Shown here piece after piece: positions 43,389-52,975 of a DNA stretch of 64,000 nt (position 1 is its first letter; the number at the start of each line of letters is the position of its first letter). A model generated the notes under the pieces. It was not told the origin of the DNA. It did not search any database and worked only from the letters and a program-made list of their open reading frames with translations. The stretch is from NCBI GenBank assembly GCA_963524205.1, contig CAURED010000001.1:124001-188000 (forward strand), in the 5' to 3' direction. The stretch comes from Aminipila sp963524205 (GTDB lineage Bacteria; Bacillota; Clostridia; Peptostreptococcales; Anaerovoracaceae). Position numbers and translations under genes: made by a program.

Positions 43389-43928
43389 TTACATAGAAAA
43401 TACTGATTTATTCTTTAGTATGTATTCAACACCAGAATAAATTGTCATAATTAATGATGCCCATAAGAAACCATTAGCTAACATAGTAATAAAGGGCAGG
43501 ATTGAAGCAAATGCTTCTACGTTTACAAGAAGTAAAAGAGGCACTGCAATCATCTGCAATACAGTCTTTATTTTCCCACTCATACCTGCTGCTATAACAA
43601 TTCCTTCTGAAGCAGCTACAGTTCTCATACCTCCTATAGCAAACTCTCTTGCAAGTATAACTATAAGCATCCAAGCTGGCACCAGACCATTGCCCACCAT
43701 GAGACAAAATGCAGAATATACTAAAATCTTATCTGCAAGAGGATCCATAATCTTGCCAAAGTTAGTGACAAGATTATATTTTCTGGCAATCTTTCCATCC
43801 AGCATATCTGTCAGTGATGCTACAATAAAGATAAGAAAAGCAATCAAATTATATCCCATTAAATATAATACTACAAAAAAGGGAACTGCAATTACTCTCC
43901 CTACAGTTAATTTATTAGGTAAATTCAT
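43389..43928 (-). CDS. pgsA: CDP-diacylglycerol-glycerol-3-phosphate phosphatidyltransferase
   Basis: 179 residues, polytopic. The CDP-alcohol motif D-x2-DG-x2-AR-x8-G-x3-D-x3-D is intact (DMLDGKIARKYN, GKIMDPLADK). It makes phosphatidylglycerol phosphate. GGAGG ribosome site; two bases after rimO. Confidence 0.95.
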   Translation of the reverse strand: MNLPNKLTVGRVIAVPFFVVLYLMGYNLIAFLIFIVASLTDMLDGKIARKYNLVTNFGKIMDPLADKILVYSAFCLMVGNGLVPAWMLIVILAREFAIGGMRTVAASEGIVIAAGMSGKIKTVLQMIAVPLLLLVNVEAFASILPFITMLANGFLWASLIMTIYSGVEYILKNKSVFSM

Positions 43929-43930
43929 CT

Positions 43931-45250
43931 CTATACCTCCATTCCTACTAAATCATAATCAAATGCGTCTGTAATCTGAACCATTACCATGTCACCTGGA
44001 TTCAAAACTTTATTAGATTTGAAGATAATTGAATTATCTATTTCAGGAGCATCATACTCGGTTCGACCAATGTAAGCGCCTTCTTCGTCCTGTTCCTCTA
44101 CAAGTACCTGTAAAGTTTGTCCCACTTTCTTTTGATTAGATGCAAGAGAAATCTCCAATTGAAGTCTCATGATACAATCCTTACGTTTTTCTTTTACATC
44201 AGAACGGACCTGCCCTTTCATTTCTGCAGCTGGTGTTCCTTCCTCTTTTGAATAAGCAAATACTCCAAGTCTTTCAAACTTCATATCTTCTACAAAATTG
44301 TAAAGCTCGTCAAATTCATCCTTTGTTTCTCCAGGAAAACCTGTAATCAAAGTAGTTCTTATATTAATATCAGGCATAGCTTTTCTGAGTCTCTCAATCT
44401 TAGTAACTATGCTTTCACTTGTTGAACGCCTGTTCATTAACTTTAAAATCTTATCACTGCTATGCTGAATAGGTATATCAAGATAATGACAAACCTTCTT
44501 TTCACTTGCCATAACCTCAATTAGTTCCTCTGTAATCCTATCTTCATAGCAATACATAAGCCGAATCCAGTGCAATCCATCAATCTTGCAAAGCTTCTTA
44601 ACAAGTTTAGCCAGTGTAAATTCTCCATATAGATCACTTCCATAAGCAGTAACATCCTGAGCAATCAAAATCAATTCCTTGCATCCACGTCCAGCTAGCA
44701 GTTCGGCTTCCTGTAATATATCCTCTTCTTTTCTGCTTCTATAATGTCCACGAATATGAGGAATGATGCAGTAAGCACAAATATTATCACAGCCTTCTGC
44801 AATCTTTATAGTAGCGGTATATGGATTCCCCTCCAGCTTCCTGGCCTTTATCTCAGTAAATTCCTGATTGCAATCATAAACATGAATTTCTCTCTCTGTC
44901 TGATGTTGTGATAAAATTTTAGGTAACTCATGATATTCATTAACACCAAGGAATATATCTACTTCAGGCATTTCCTTAAACAAATCATCTCCATAGCGCT
45001 TAGAAAGACAGCCAGATACAATAAGTAAACGCCTCTTATCCTGTTCTTCCTTTAATTCTGCCATTTCAAAAATTTTATCAATGGACTCCTTCTTTGCATC
45101 ATTAATAAAGCCGCACGTGTTCACAATAATAGCATCACTGTCAACCGGATTATCTACTATACAATGCCCATTCTGTTCCAGAATCCCTGCTGCCATTTCA
45201 GAGTCGTTACTATTTTTGGGACAACCCAAAGTTTCAAAATAAATATTCAT
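43931..45250 (-). CDS. rimO: Ribosomal protein S12 methylthiotransferase RimO
   Basis: 439 residues: N-terminal MTTase domain with Cys in TLGCPKNSNDSE, radical-SAM C-x3-C-x2-C in EGCDNICAYCIIP near residue 150, and a C-terminal TRAM domain. EGCDN and the residues around it favour RimO over MiaB. It methylthiolates Asp of S12. Clustered with pgsA and ftsK as in other Clostridia. Confidence 0.93.
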   Translation of the reverse strand: MNIYFETLGCPKNSNDSEMAAGILEQNGHCIVDNPVDSDAIIVNTCGFINDAKKESIDKIFEMAELKEEQDKRRLLIVSGCLSKRYGDDLFKEMPEVDIFLGVNEYHELPKILSQHQTEREIHVYDCNQEFTEIKARKLEGNPYTATIKIAEGCDNICAYCIIPHIRGHYRSRKEEDILQEAELLAGRGCKELILIAQDVTAYGSDLYGEFTLAKLVKKLCKIDGLHWIRLMYCYEDRITEELIEVMASEKKVCHYLDIPIQHSSDKILKLMNRRSTSESIVTKIERLRKAMPDINIRTTLITGFPGETKDEFDELYNFVEDMKFERLGVFAYSKEEGTPAAEMKGQVRSDVKEKRKDCIMRLQLEISLASNQKKVGQTLQVLVEEQDEEGAYIGRTEYDAPEIDNSIIFKSNKVLNPGDMVMVQITDAFDYDLVGMEV

Positions 45251-45289
45251 TCAAAATTTCCTTTTTATTTATTATTTTTTATGAGGATT

Positions 45290-47986
45290 TTATAAAATTT
45301 CTTCAGGAACCCCATTGTCCTCAAGCACTTCTTCTCCCTCTGATCTTATATTCATAAGCTCATCCAAAGTCATAAGTACTTGTCTAGGTCTGCTACCATC
45401 AGCAGGCCCTACAATACCTCTTGCTTCCATCATGTCCACAATTCTTGCAGCTCTGTTATAGCCTATTCTAAACCTTCTTTGAAGCATAGAAACGGAGGCC
45501 TGTTCTGCACGAACAACGGTTTCAATAGCATCTGCCAAAAGTTCATCCCCATCATCGGAAACCTCTGGAGCATTAGCTTTTTCAATACTACATATAACAT
45601 CATTTGCATATTCAGTTTCTGTGCACTGCTTCTTTAAATGTTCTATGACGCTATGTACTTCAGGATCAGAGATAAAGTTTCCCTGAACTCTGACCGGTTT
45701 TCCTGAGCCTAAAGGATTAAATAGCATGTCTCCTTTTCCTACGAGTTTTTCCGCACCAGCCATATCTAAAATAGTTCTTGAGTCAAACTGTGAAGATACT
45801 GCAAAAGCTATTCTTGAAGGAATGTTTGCTTTAATTACACCAGTAATAATATCTACAGATGGTCTTTGCGTTGCAACAATTAAATGCATCCCCGCAGCTC
45901 TGGCCATCTGAGCAAGTCTGCAGATAGATTCTTCCACTTGTGATGGTGCTGCCATCATTAAATCTGCCAGTTCATCGATAATAATTACAATCTGAGGCAT
46001 AAACCTATCCGGCTCACCTTTTTCCTTAACTGAATCATTAAATCCAGCTAGGTCTCGTACACCTTCTTCAGCAAACTTTTTATATCTGTCTGTCATCTCA
46101 GCTACAGCCCAGTTTAGCGCTGCTGCTGCCTTACTTGGTTCAGTAACTACTGGAATTAACATGTGTGGTATACCATTATAGTTTCCAAGTTCAACCACTT
46201 TAGGGTCTATAAGCACAAATTTAACCTCATCAGGTCTGGCTTTATATAAAATACTAATAATTATACTATTAATGCACACACTCTTACCAGAACCAGTAGA
46301 ACCCGCTATTAGCATATGTGGCATAGTTTTAAGGTCTGCCACAATGGCTTTGCCAGCAATATCTTTTCCTACTGCAAAGGTAATCTTTGATTTTGAATCC
46401 CTAAATTCCTTAGAATCAACAATTTCACGAACAGTTACCATATTAATTTTTTCATTTTCTACTTCAATACCAACTGCTGCTTTACCAGGTATCGGAGCTT
46501 CAATTCTTATACTTTTAGCCTCTAAGTTAAGGGCAATATCATCTGCCAGCCTAACTATACTGCTAACCTTTACCCCCGTATTGGGATGTATTTCGTACCG
46601 AGTTACCGCCGGTCCTTGTGTAACCTGAACAACCTTAGCGTCTACTTTGAAGTCCTGTAATGTTTTTTCTAACTTTGCAGCTTTTGTCTTTAAATTGTTA
46701 GTTAAAGCTGCATCATTTTTGTTCGTGTTATTTTTATTCAAAAGCTCAATTGAAGGAAATTCATATTTAGCCATTGCTTCAGCTGATTTACTTAAGTTAA
46801 GCTCTGTAGTGTCTAGTTTTGCACTTATAGCCTCCTGCTTTGTAAGCTTCATTTGCATCTGCTGTCCACTTTCAATTTCAGTTTTATTTAAAGAATCTAT
46901 TTGAATAGGAGCCTTTTCTGGCTTACTTTCTATTTCTGATATATTTTCATGCGACAACTCTGTAGATGGTTCTTCATATCCTTTAATTTTTAAACCTGAC
47001 AAATCAATTGGTTTAGCTGCTGTAACCGGTTCTGATATAGAAACTGGTATAGCAATATCATCAGAAAGTCCAAAACCTACAGGTATCGGAGCCGATTCTT
47101 CCAATCCATAACTGATTTTCAATTCTGGTTCAGGCTTAACTTCGTTTTCTAATTGGCCTTCATTTTCCTTATTCCCCTTAAAAAGCTTGTCGTCTCTCAT
47201 ATAACCTAAAATGTTTTTCTTTTTCTCACTAGACCTAACCTGATGAATCATAGGCGTATAGGCTTTCTTTAAATCAAGTTCAAGCTGTTTTTGTTTTTCA
47301 GCCATTACTTCGGCCTCTTCTGCAGCAGCCTGATCTGCTATTTCCTTTTTTACTTGCTTTTTAATCTTATAATTATCAATAAACTGCGATATAGGCGTAT
47401 TTATTATAAGCATTAAACAAACAATTATCACAAGCGTAGCAAAAATATAAAGCCCCGTAGTACCTACAGCAACAATAACAATTAAGGCTAAAAACATACC
47501 TATTGCACCACCGTTTGCCAACTTTATACCAGCTTTAAACCAGCTTAAGAAATCAACATATGCAAAAGATATTTTATTTACATCAATATACCTTCCACTA
47601 AAAATAATTGAAAACATAAGAAATGTTATCAACAATAAGACCGCTGACCGTTTGTTTATATGTGTTGTCTTTTTTAAAAGAAGTAAAATGCCATAAAGAA
47701 TCAGGTAATATGGCAAAATAATGGCAACTTGTCCAAAACAACCTAAGAAGAAATTTTTTATAACTACACCTAGTTCTCCTGCCGCTTTCGTTTGAATGGA
47801 TAATGCAAAAAAAACACCAATAGCTATTATTATTATAGCCCAGATTTCGTCCTTCACTCTGCTGCCTGTCATATTCTTTGTCTGAGCAGGCTTTTTAGCC
47901 ACACTGCTTTTCGTACTTTTCCCTGCTCCAGACGCTTTATTTTTAGACCCAGGTGGTCGTCCCGGCTTCTTTTTTTCTTCTGCCAT
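45290..47986 (-). CDS. ftsK: DNA translocase FtsK/SpoIIIE
   Basis: 898 residues. N-terminal basic tail with an AT-hook-like KKKPGRPPGSKNK, then about four membrane helices (about 45-200), a long Glu/Lys linker, the RecA-like motor with Walker A GSTGSGKS near residue 565 and Walker B IVIIIDELADL, and the winged-helix gamma domain (SMLQRRFRIGYNRAARIVDMME). It pumps chromosome DNA through the septum, especially into the forespore. An AT-hook tail is not standard for the family. Confidence 0.96.
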   Translation of the reverse strand: MAEEKKKPGRPPGSKNKASGAGKSTKSSVAKKPAQTKNMTGSRVKDEIWAIIIIAIGVFFALSIQTKAAGELGVVIKNFFLGCFGQVAIILPYYLILYGILLLLKKTTHINKRSAVLLLITFLMFSIIFSGRYIDVNKISFAYVDFLSWFKAGIKLANGGAIGMFLALIVIVAVGTTGLYIFATLVIIVCLMLIINTPISQFIDNYKIKKQVKKEIADQAAAEEAEVMAEKQKQLELDLKKAYTPMIHQVRSSEKKKNILGYMRDDKLFKGNKENEGQLENEVKPEPELKISYGLEESAPIPVGFGLSDDIAIPVSISEPVTAAKPIDLSGLKIKGYEEPSTELSHENISEIESKPEKAPIQIDSLNKTEIESGQQMQMKLTKQEAISAKLDTTELNLSKSAEAMAKYEFPSIELLNKNNTNKNDAALTNNLKTKAAKLEKTLQDFKVDAKVVQVTQGPAVTRYEIHPNTGVKVSSIVRLADDIALNLEAKSIRIEAPIPGKAAVGIEVENEKINMVTVREIVDSKEFRDSKSKITFAVGKDIAGKAIVADLKTMPHMLIAGSTGSGKSVCINSIIISILYKARPDEVKFVLIDPKVVELGNYNGIPHMLIPVVTEPSKAAAALNWAVAEMTDRYKKFAEEGVRDLAGFNDSVKEKGEPDRFMPQIVIIIDELADLMMAAPSQVEESICRLAQMARAAGMHLIVATQRPSVDIITGVIKANIPSRIAFAVSSQFDSRTILDMAGAEKLVGKGDMLFNPLGSGKPVRVQGNFISDPEVHSVIEHLKKQCTETEYANDVICSIEKANAPEVSDDGDELLADAIETVVRAEQASVSMLQRRFRIGYNRAARIVDMMEARGIVGPADGSRPRQVLMTLDELMNIRSEGEEVLEDNGVPEEIL

Positions 47987-48030
47987 ACTATAAATACCTC
48001 GCTAAAATAGATTTGTTCCAATTATACTGC

Positions 48031-48867
48031 TTATACTATAAATACTGAATATATAATAACCGCAGCACCTAACACCCATGTATAATATGAAAAATAACAC
48101 AGCTTCTGCTTAGAAACAAAAGCAATCATTGCTTTAATGGCTATTAAACCTGATATAGCCGCTACTATTACGCCTGCAACAATAGGAATGATAAGTGTCA
48201 TATCCATACCGTCTTTAAAAGCTGCTGGAGCTTCTAAAATAACTGAACCTAAAATTGAAGGGATGGAAATAAGAAATGCATATTTAACTGCAATTTCTCT
48301 ATTTAATCCACAAATCAGTCCGCCAAACAAAGTAGAACCTGATCTTGATATTCCTGGAGTAATGGCTATGCCTTGGCATATACCCACAAGAATTGCATGT
48401 CTAAACTTCATTTCTTTGATACCTTTTCTATTCAAATTTAGTCTCTCTGCAATCCAAAGAATAGTACCAGTTATAACTAATCCGATACCAATAGGTAATA
48501 ATGTAGTATAAAAACTTTCAAATAAGTCATTAAACAAAATTCCAATTACAGCTGTTGGTATAGTTGCAACAATAATCATATATCCAAGTCTTCTTGTCTG
48601 ATTTTTCTTTGTTCCAAGCCCTTTTCCTGTAAAAATATCTCTTATTACATAGCAAAGTTCTGCAATAAGTTCAACAATATCTCTCCAATAAACAATAAAT
48701 ACTGAAATCAATGTACCTAAGTGTAGCAAAACTGCAAAGGACAATACGCTTTCGCCCTCAATTCCAAAGAAATATTGTAACAATGCAAGATGTCCTGAAC
48801 TGCTTATAGGCAGAAACTCTGCCAACCCCTGTACTAATCCTAGTATTATAGCCTCAAATAATGTCAA
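48031..48867 (-). CDS. uppP: Undecaprenyl-diphosphatase (BacA family)
   Basis: 278 residues, start TTG 48867 with AAAGGGGAAAG. Polytopic. The QGLAEFLPISSSGHL motif near the N-terminus and the PGISRSGST motif form the active site. It recycles undecaprenyl pyrophosphate for cell-wall synthesis; it also confers bacitracin tolerance in other bacteria. Confidence 0.95.
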   Translation of the reverse strand: MTLFEAIILGLVQGLAEFLPISSSGHLALLQYFFGIEGESVLSFAVLLHLGTLISVFIVYWRDIVELIAELCYVIRDIFTGKGLGTKKNQTRRLGYMIIVATIPTAVIGILFNDLFESFYTTLLPIGIGLVITGTILWIAERLNLNRKGIKEMKFRHAILVGICQGIAITPGISRSGSTLFGGLICGLNREIAVKYAFLISIPSILGSVILEAPAAFKDGMDMTLIIPIVAGVIVAAISGLIAIKAMIAFVSKQKLCYFSYYTWVLGAAVIIYSVFIV

Positions 48868-48925
48868 TTTAACTTTCCCCTTTCATTACAGCAAAGCTGC
48901 TTCAATCAAATCAACATTATAACAT

Positions 48926-48955
48926 AAAAAAGAGGATTTTCAAAGAAAACCCTCT
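48926..48955 (-). terminator. Terminator after asd
   Basis: 10-bp stem GAGGGTTTTC / GAAAATCCTC (one G-U pair, loop TTT) followed on the minus strand by TTTTTTA. Confidence 0.8.
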
Positions 48956-48978
48956 CAAAATTAGCCAAATTAATTATT

Positions 48979-50064
48979 TTATTTAGATTTAATATAGCCT
49001 TTAGCTGTTAATGTTTCTGCACAAAGAACTGCACCACCTGCTGCTCCACGCACAGTATTATGTGAAAGTCCGACAAATTTGAAGTCGTATACATTATCTT
49101 CACGAATACGGCCAATGGAAACTCCCATACCTTCTTCATAGTCAACATCAGATTTAACCTGTGGCCTGTTATCTTCCTCCATATACTGAATAAACTGTTT
49201 TGGAGCACTTGGCAAATCAAGTTCCTGAGGAAGTCCCTTAAAGTTTTTTAGGTTTTCAATAAGCTGCGCTTTCGTTGGCTTCTTCCTAAACTTTACAAAA
49301 GCTGCCGCAGTATGCCCATTCAATACTGGGACTCTTATACACTGGCATGTAATAACTGGTTCTGCAGCTTTTTCAATAACACCATTTAAAACCTTGCCCC
49401 ATACTCGAAGAGGTTCCTGCTCACTTTTTTCTTCTTCACCGCCAATGTAAGGAATAATATTTTCTACCATTTCAGGCCATTCACTAAAAGTCTTTCCTGC
49501 TCCAGAAATAGCCTGATATGTTGTAGCAACTACTTCATAAGGCTCAAATTCCATCCATGCACTAAGTGCAGGAACATAACTCTGAATTGAACAATTTGGC
49601 TTAACTGCAATAAAACCATTTGTTGTTCCAAGACGCTTCTTCTGATGCTCAATAACTTCAAAATGCTCTGGATTAATTTCAGGAATAACCATAGGTACAT
49701 CTGGAGTCCATCTATGTGCGCTATTATTTGAGACTACAGGCGTTTCTGTTTTTGCATAAGCTTCTTCTATAGTTTTAATTTCTTCTTTAGTCATATCAAC
49801 TGCACTAAAAACAAAGTCAACCGTAGACGCAACCTTCTCCACTTCGTTAACATTCATTACTACTATTTTTTTTACTGCCTCAGGCATCGGTGTGGTCATC
49901 TTCCACCTCTTACCTACAGCTTCTTCATATGACTTACCCGCACTTCTTTCACTTGCGGCTATAGTTACTACTTCAAACCACGGATGATTCTCTAAAAGAG
50001 AAATAAAACGCTGCCCTACCATTCCTGTTCCACCAAGAATTCCCACTTTCAATTTCTTGTCCAT
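48979..50064 (-). CDS. asd: Aspartate-semialdehyde dehydrogenase, archaeal/fungal type
   Basis: 361 residues. NADP site GILGGTGMVGQR, catalytic Cys in KPNCSIQ, and active-site His in NGHTAAA. Similarity is to the archaeal/fungal-like ASADH branch (length, KPNCS context) rather than the shorter Gram-negative type. Second step from aspartate to lysine, threonine and methionine. Divergent from dapA, the next enzyme toward lysine and dipicolinate. RBS AGGAGAG. Confidence 0.93.
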   Translation of the reverse strand: MDKKLKVGILGGTGMVGQRFISLLENHPWFEVVTIAASERSAGKSYEEAVGKRWKMTTPMPEAVKKIVVMNVNEVEKVASTVDFVFSAVDMTKEEIKTIEEAYAKTETPVVSNNSAHRWTPDVPMVIPEINPEHFEVIEHQKKRLGTTNGFIAVKPNCSIQSYVPALSAWMEFEPYEVVATTYQAISGAGKTFSEWPEMVENIIPYIGGEEEKSEQEPLRVWGKVLNGVIEKAAEPVITCQCIRVPVLNGHTAAAFVKFRKKPTKAQLIENLKNFKGLPQELDLPSAPKQFIQYMEEDNRPQVKSDVDYEEGMGVSIGRIREDNVYDFKFVGLSHNTVRGAAGGAVLCAETLTAKGYIKSK

Positions 50065-50141
50065 CTTCTTACTCTCCTATACATTATATATTGAAACTCT
50101 AAAATTTATGTAATTTCACTATTTTTCGCTGTTAATTTGTT

Positions 50142-50170
50142 ATTTTATCACAATTTTTATTTGTATTCAA
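50142..50170 (-). promoter_or_regulatory. asd promoter
   Basis: Minus strand: TTGAAT (50170-50165), 17-base spacer, extended -10 TGATAAAAT (TAAAAT at 50147-50142). Confidence 0.6.
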
Positions 50171-50241
50171 TATATTTTAAATATTATCTTTATTTTTTAT
50201 TGTATTTTAAAACTTTTATATTGACATTGAATATATTGAAA
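50165..50241. repeat. Pair of TTGAATATATTGAA-like elements between asd and dapA
   Basis: ATTCAATATATT at 50165-50176 and its near-complement at 50230-50241 form an inverted pair with 11 of 12 matches. The first overlaps the asd -35, the second the dapA promoter region. The second (TTGAATATATTGAA) is itself nearly palindromic. It could be an operator pair, or AT-rich chance. Confidence 0.35.
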
Positions 50242-50290
50242 TAAGAAAGATTATATTTCTTTATAGGTATAATGAAAGGATGATTAGGAT

Positions 50291-51181
50291 ATGACACTTT
50301 TCACAGGTGCCGCTGTAGCACTTGTAACCCCTTTTAAAAAAGGTAATGTAGACTTTGATACTTTAAAAAAGCTTATTGACTGGCAAATTGAAGAAGGTAT
50401 TGATGCAATTGTAAGTTGTGGCACTACCGGTGAGGCTTCCACTTTAAGTGACGAAGAACATATTGAAACAGTTCGCTTCACAGTTGAACATACTCAGGGA
50501 AGAGTACCTGTAATTGCAGGAGCTGGCAGTAATGACACAAATCACGCAGTCTGGCTGTCACAACAGCTAGAAAATGTTGGTATTGACGGTCTTTTACTTG
50601 TTACACCTTATTACAATAAATGTACACAAAAAGGTCTGATCAACCATTATAAAGCTATTGCAGACTCGGTTAGTTTACCATGTATACTTTACTCAGTTCA
50701 AAGTCGCACGGGAGTAAATATTACTCCTGCAGCAGTTTCAGAACTTTGCACTCACCCAAATATTGTTGGAATAAAAGAGGCCAGCGGTAACATTTCTCAA
50801 GTTGTAGAAATTGCAAAATATGTTTCCCCAGACTTTGCACTTTATTCTGGCAATGATGATATGATTGTTCCCCTTTTGTCTATGGGAGGCTTAGGTGCAA
50901 TATCAACAGTTGCTAATATTATTCCTAAAGATACACACGAAATGATAACAGCATACTTGCAGAATCATTCAAATAAAGCCCGAGAAATGCAGCTACGAAT
51001 GAAGTCTCTTATAGACGCTATGTTTATAGAAGTCAATCCTATACCTGTAAAGGCAGCGTTAAATATGATGGGTATGATAGAAAAAGAATACCGTATGCCT
51101 TTATGCGAACCTGAAAATAAAACCTTATATCAAATAGCAAACGAATTAAAGAATTATGGTCTAATAAATAATAATATCTGA
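50291..51181 (+). CDS. dapA: 4-hydroxy-tetrahydrodipicolinate synthase
   Basis: 296 residues. TIM barrel with GTTGEASTLS, Y in VTPYYNK and the Schiff-base Lys in GIKEASGN. It condenses aspartate semialdehyde with pyruvate toward lysine, peptidoglycan diaminopimelate and spore dipicolinate. It is the only dap gene here, divergent from asd. GAAAGGA ribosome site about 10 bases from ATG. Confidence 0.96.
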   Translation: MTLFTGAAVALVTPFKKGNVDFDTLKKLIDWQIEEGIDAIVSCGTTGEASTLSDEEHIETVRFTVEHTQGRVPVIAGAGSNDTNHAVWLSQQLENVGIDGLLLVTPYYNKCTQKGLINHYKAIADSVSLPCILYSVQSRTGVNITPAAVSELCTHPNIVGIKEASGNISQVVEIAKYVSPDFALYSGNDDMIVPLLSMGGLGAISTVANIIPKDTHEMITAYLQNHSNKAREMQLRMKSLIDAMFIEVNPIPVKAALNMMGMIEKEYRMPLCEPENKTLYQIANELKNYGLINNNI

Positions 51182-51204
51182 TTATTTATTTGAAAAAAAG
51201 CAAA

Positions 51205-51240
51205 TAACACCGGACGAATGTCCGGTGTTAAAATTTTGTT
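51205..51240. terminator. Terminator between convergent dapA and rpmF
   Basis: 10-bp stem TAACACCGGA / TCCGGTGTTA with loop CGAATG, followed by AAAATTTTG. Confidence 0.85.
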
Positions 51241-51259
51241 TTTGTTCACTTTTTTACGC

Positions 51260-51442
51260 TTATGCTTCAGAAGCAACAACTTCCTTACCATCGTAATAAT
51301 TGCAATTCGGGCAAACTCTATGTGGAAGTTTTGGCTCGTGGCACTGAGGACAAATTGAAAGTCCAGGTAATGCCTTCTTCATGTTTGGTGATCTTCTCTT
51401 GTCTCTTCTTGCTTTAGATGTTTTCCTCTTTGGAACTGCCAT
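51260..51442 (-). CDS. rpmF: Ribosomal protein L32, zinc-ribbon type
   Basis: 60 residues: MAVPKRKTSKARRDKRRS, then two CxxC pairs (CPQC, CPNC) for zinc. GGAGGTG ribosome site. The DUF177 (YceD/YlbN) gene that usually lies between ackA and rpmF in Firmicutes is missing. Confidence 0.97.
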   Translation of the reverse strand: MAVPKRKTSKARRDKRRSPNMKKALPGLSICPQCHEPKLPHRVCPNCNYYDGKEVVASEA

Positions 51443-51519
51443 TTTTTACACCTCCTTTTGCTCGTGTCTCTTTGTATTTATCTCATCACAAAACTATTTG
51501 TGATAAATGCAACTACTAA

Positions 51520-51548
51520 AGTATACCTTTACGAGACACATATGTCAA
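51520..51548 (-). promoter_or_regulatory. rpmF promoter
   Basis: Minus strand: TTGACA (51548-51543), 17-base spacer, TATACT (51525-51520). It lies just after the ackA stop, so rpmF is separately transcribed. A hairpin ATCACAAA/TTTGTGAT follows at 51485-51506. Confidence 0.75.
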
Positions 51549-51551
51549 CAA

Positions 51552-52754
51552 TTATTTTAAATTCTTTGCAATTTCGAATGTATCTCTTGCAATCATAAGT
51601 TCCTCATTTGTAGGAACAAGGATTACTTTAACCTTTGAATCATCTCTACTGATAACCATTTCCTTGCCTCTAACTTTATTCTTAACAAGGTCAAGCTTAA
51701 TTCCAAGATTTCCAAGATCATGACAAATAACATCTCTCATTTCAATGCCATTTTCCCCAAGACCTGCAGTAAATACGATTGCATCAACACCATTCATTTC
51801 TGCAATATAAGCACCAATGTAGAATCTTACTTTATGAGCAAATACCTTTAGCGCAAGCTGTGCTCTTTCGTTACCTTCTGTTGCTGCATCTTCAATATCT
51901 CTAAAGTCACTGGATATACCTGAAATTCCTAGAACTCCGGATTTCTTGTTTAAGATTTCATTAGCCACACCAGCTTCTAAACCTTCTTTTTCTCTGATAT
52001 AAGTAACGATAGCAGGGTCAATATCTCCTGAACGTGTACCCATAACAAGTCCTTCAAGTGGAGTGAATCCCATTGAAGTGTCAATACACTTACCTCTCTT
52101 AATAGCAGATACGGATGCACCATTTCCTAAATGACAAGTAATAATCTTTAAATCATCAAGTGAACAGTTCATAATATCAGCTGCTCTTTGAGCTACATAC
52201 TTATGGCTTGTTCCGTGGAAGCCATATCTTCTGATACCGTGCTTCTGATAGTATTCATAAGGAATAGCATAAATATATGATTCAGGAGGCATAGTCTGGT
52301 GGAAAGCGGTATCAAATACTGCTACCATTGGTGTCTTTGGCATTAATGCCTGACATGCTGCAATACCTGCTAGATTAGGTGGATTATGAAGAGGTGCTAA
52401 TTCAATACATTCTTCAAGTGCCTTAATTACTTTCTCTGTAATTAATACTGAATGTGCATACTTTTCACCTGCATGTACAACTCTGTGTCCAACAGCTCCA
52501 AGTTCATCCATTGATTTAACAACACCATGTTCTTCACTCTGAACTGCTTCAAGAACATGTCCAATAGCATCCTTATGATCATTCATAGGTACTACAAGCT
52601 TAAACTTGTCCATACCAACTTTTTCATGTGTTATTACTGAACCTTCCATGCCGATTCTTTCTACAAGACCTTTACATAAAAGAACTTCATTTGTCATATC
52701 AAGAACTTGATATTTTAATGATGAACTTCCGCAATTAATTACTAATACTTTCAT
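51552..52754 (-). CDS. ackA: Acetate kinase
   Basis: 400 residues. ASKHA fold with NCGSSSLKYQ at the start, RVVHAGEKYAHSV, FDTAFHQTMP, RRYGFHGTSHKYV and CHLGNGASV, all family marks. It makes ATP from acetyl phosphate in fermentation. A pta gene is not adjacent. GGAGG ribosome site. Confidence 0.97.
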   Translation of the reverse strand: MKVLVINCGSSSLKYQVLDMTNEVLLCKGLVERIGMEGSVITHEKVGMDKFKLVVPMNDHKDAIGHVLEAVQSEEHGVVKSMDELGAVGHRVVHAGEKYAHSVLITEKVIKALEECIELAPLHNPPNLAGIAACQALMPKTPMVAVFDTAFHQTMPPESYIYAIPYEYYQKHGIRRYGFHGTSHKYVAQRAADIMNCSLDDLKIITCHLGNGASVSAIKRGKCIDTSMGFTPLEGLVMGTRSGDIDPAIVTYIREKEGLEAGVANEILNKKSGVLGISGISSDFRDIEDAATEGNERAQLALKVFAHKVRFYIGAYIAEMNGVDAIVFTAGLGENGIEMRDVICHDLGNLGIKLDLVKNKVRGKEMVISRDDSKVKVILVPTNEELMIARDTFEIAKNLK

Positions 52755-52811
52755 CTCATTTCCTCCGTTATATATATATAATTTTTTAAACTGTTAAACA
52801 TAACTCATAAC

Positions 52812-52839
52812 ATTATACTCCCTTTCAATGATTTTTCAA
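52812..52839 (-). promoter_or_regulatory. ackA promoter
   Basis: Minus strand: TTGAAA (52839-52834), 16-base spacer, TATAAT (52817-52812). Confidence 0.65.
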
Positions 52840-52959
52840 GCATATTCATCAGGTTTTGCAATATATATACATAATACTACAATAGACTTTTATTATCGTA
52901 TTACCTAAACTGATATTTTGCTTACATATTTATATTATTATTCATAATTAAATTAAAAT

Positions 52960-52975
52960 GTGATAATATACAAAT
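52960..52975 (+). promoter_or_regulatory. Extended -10 promoter immediately before tmcAL (leaderless start predicted)
   Basis: TGTGATAAT: -10 GATAAT at 52962-52967 with the TG extension. The usual 6-8 bases to the start site puts +1 at about 52974-52976, i.e. on the ATG at 52976. No ribosome site is present. Confidence 0.5.
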
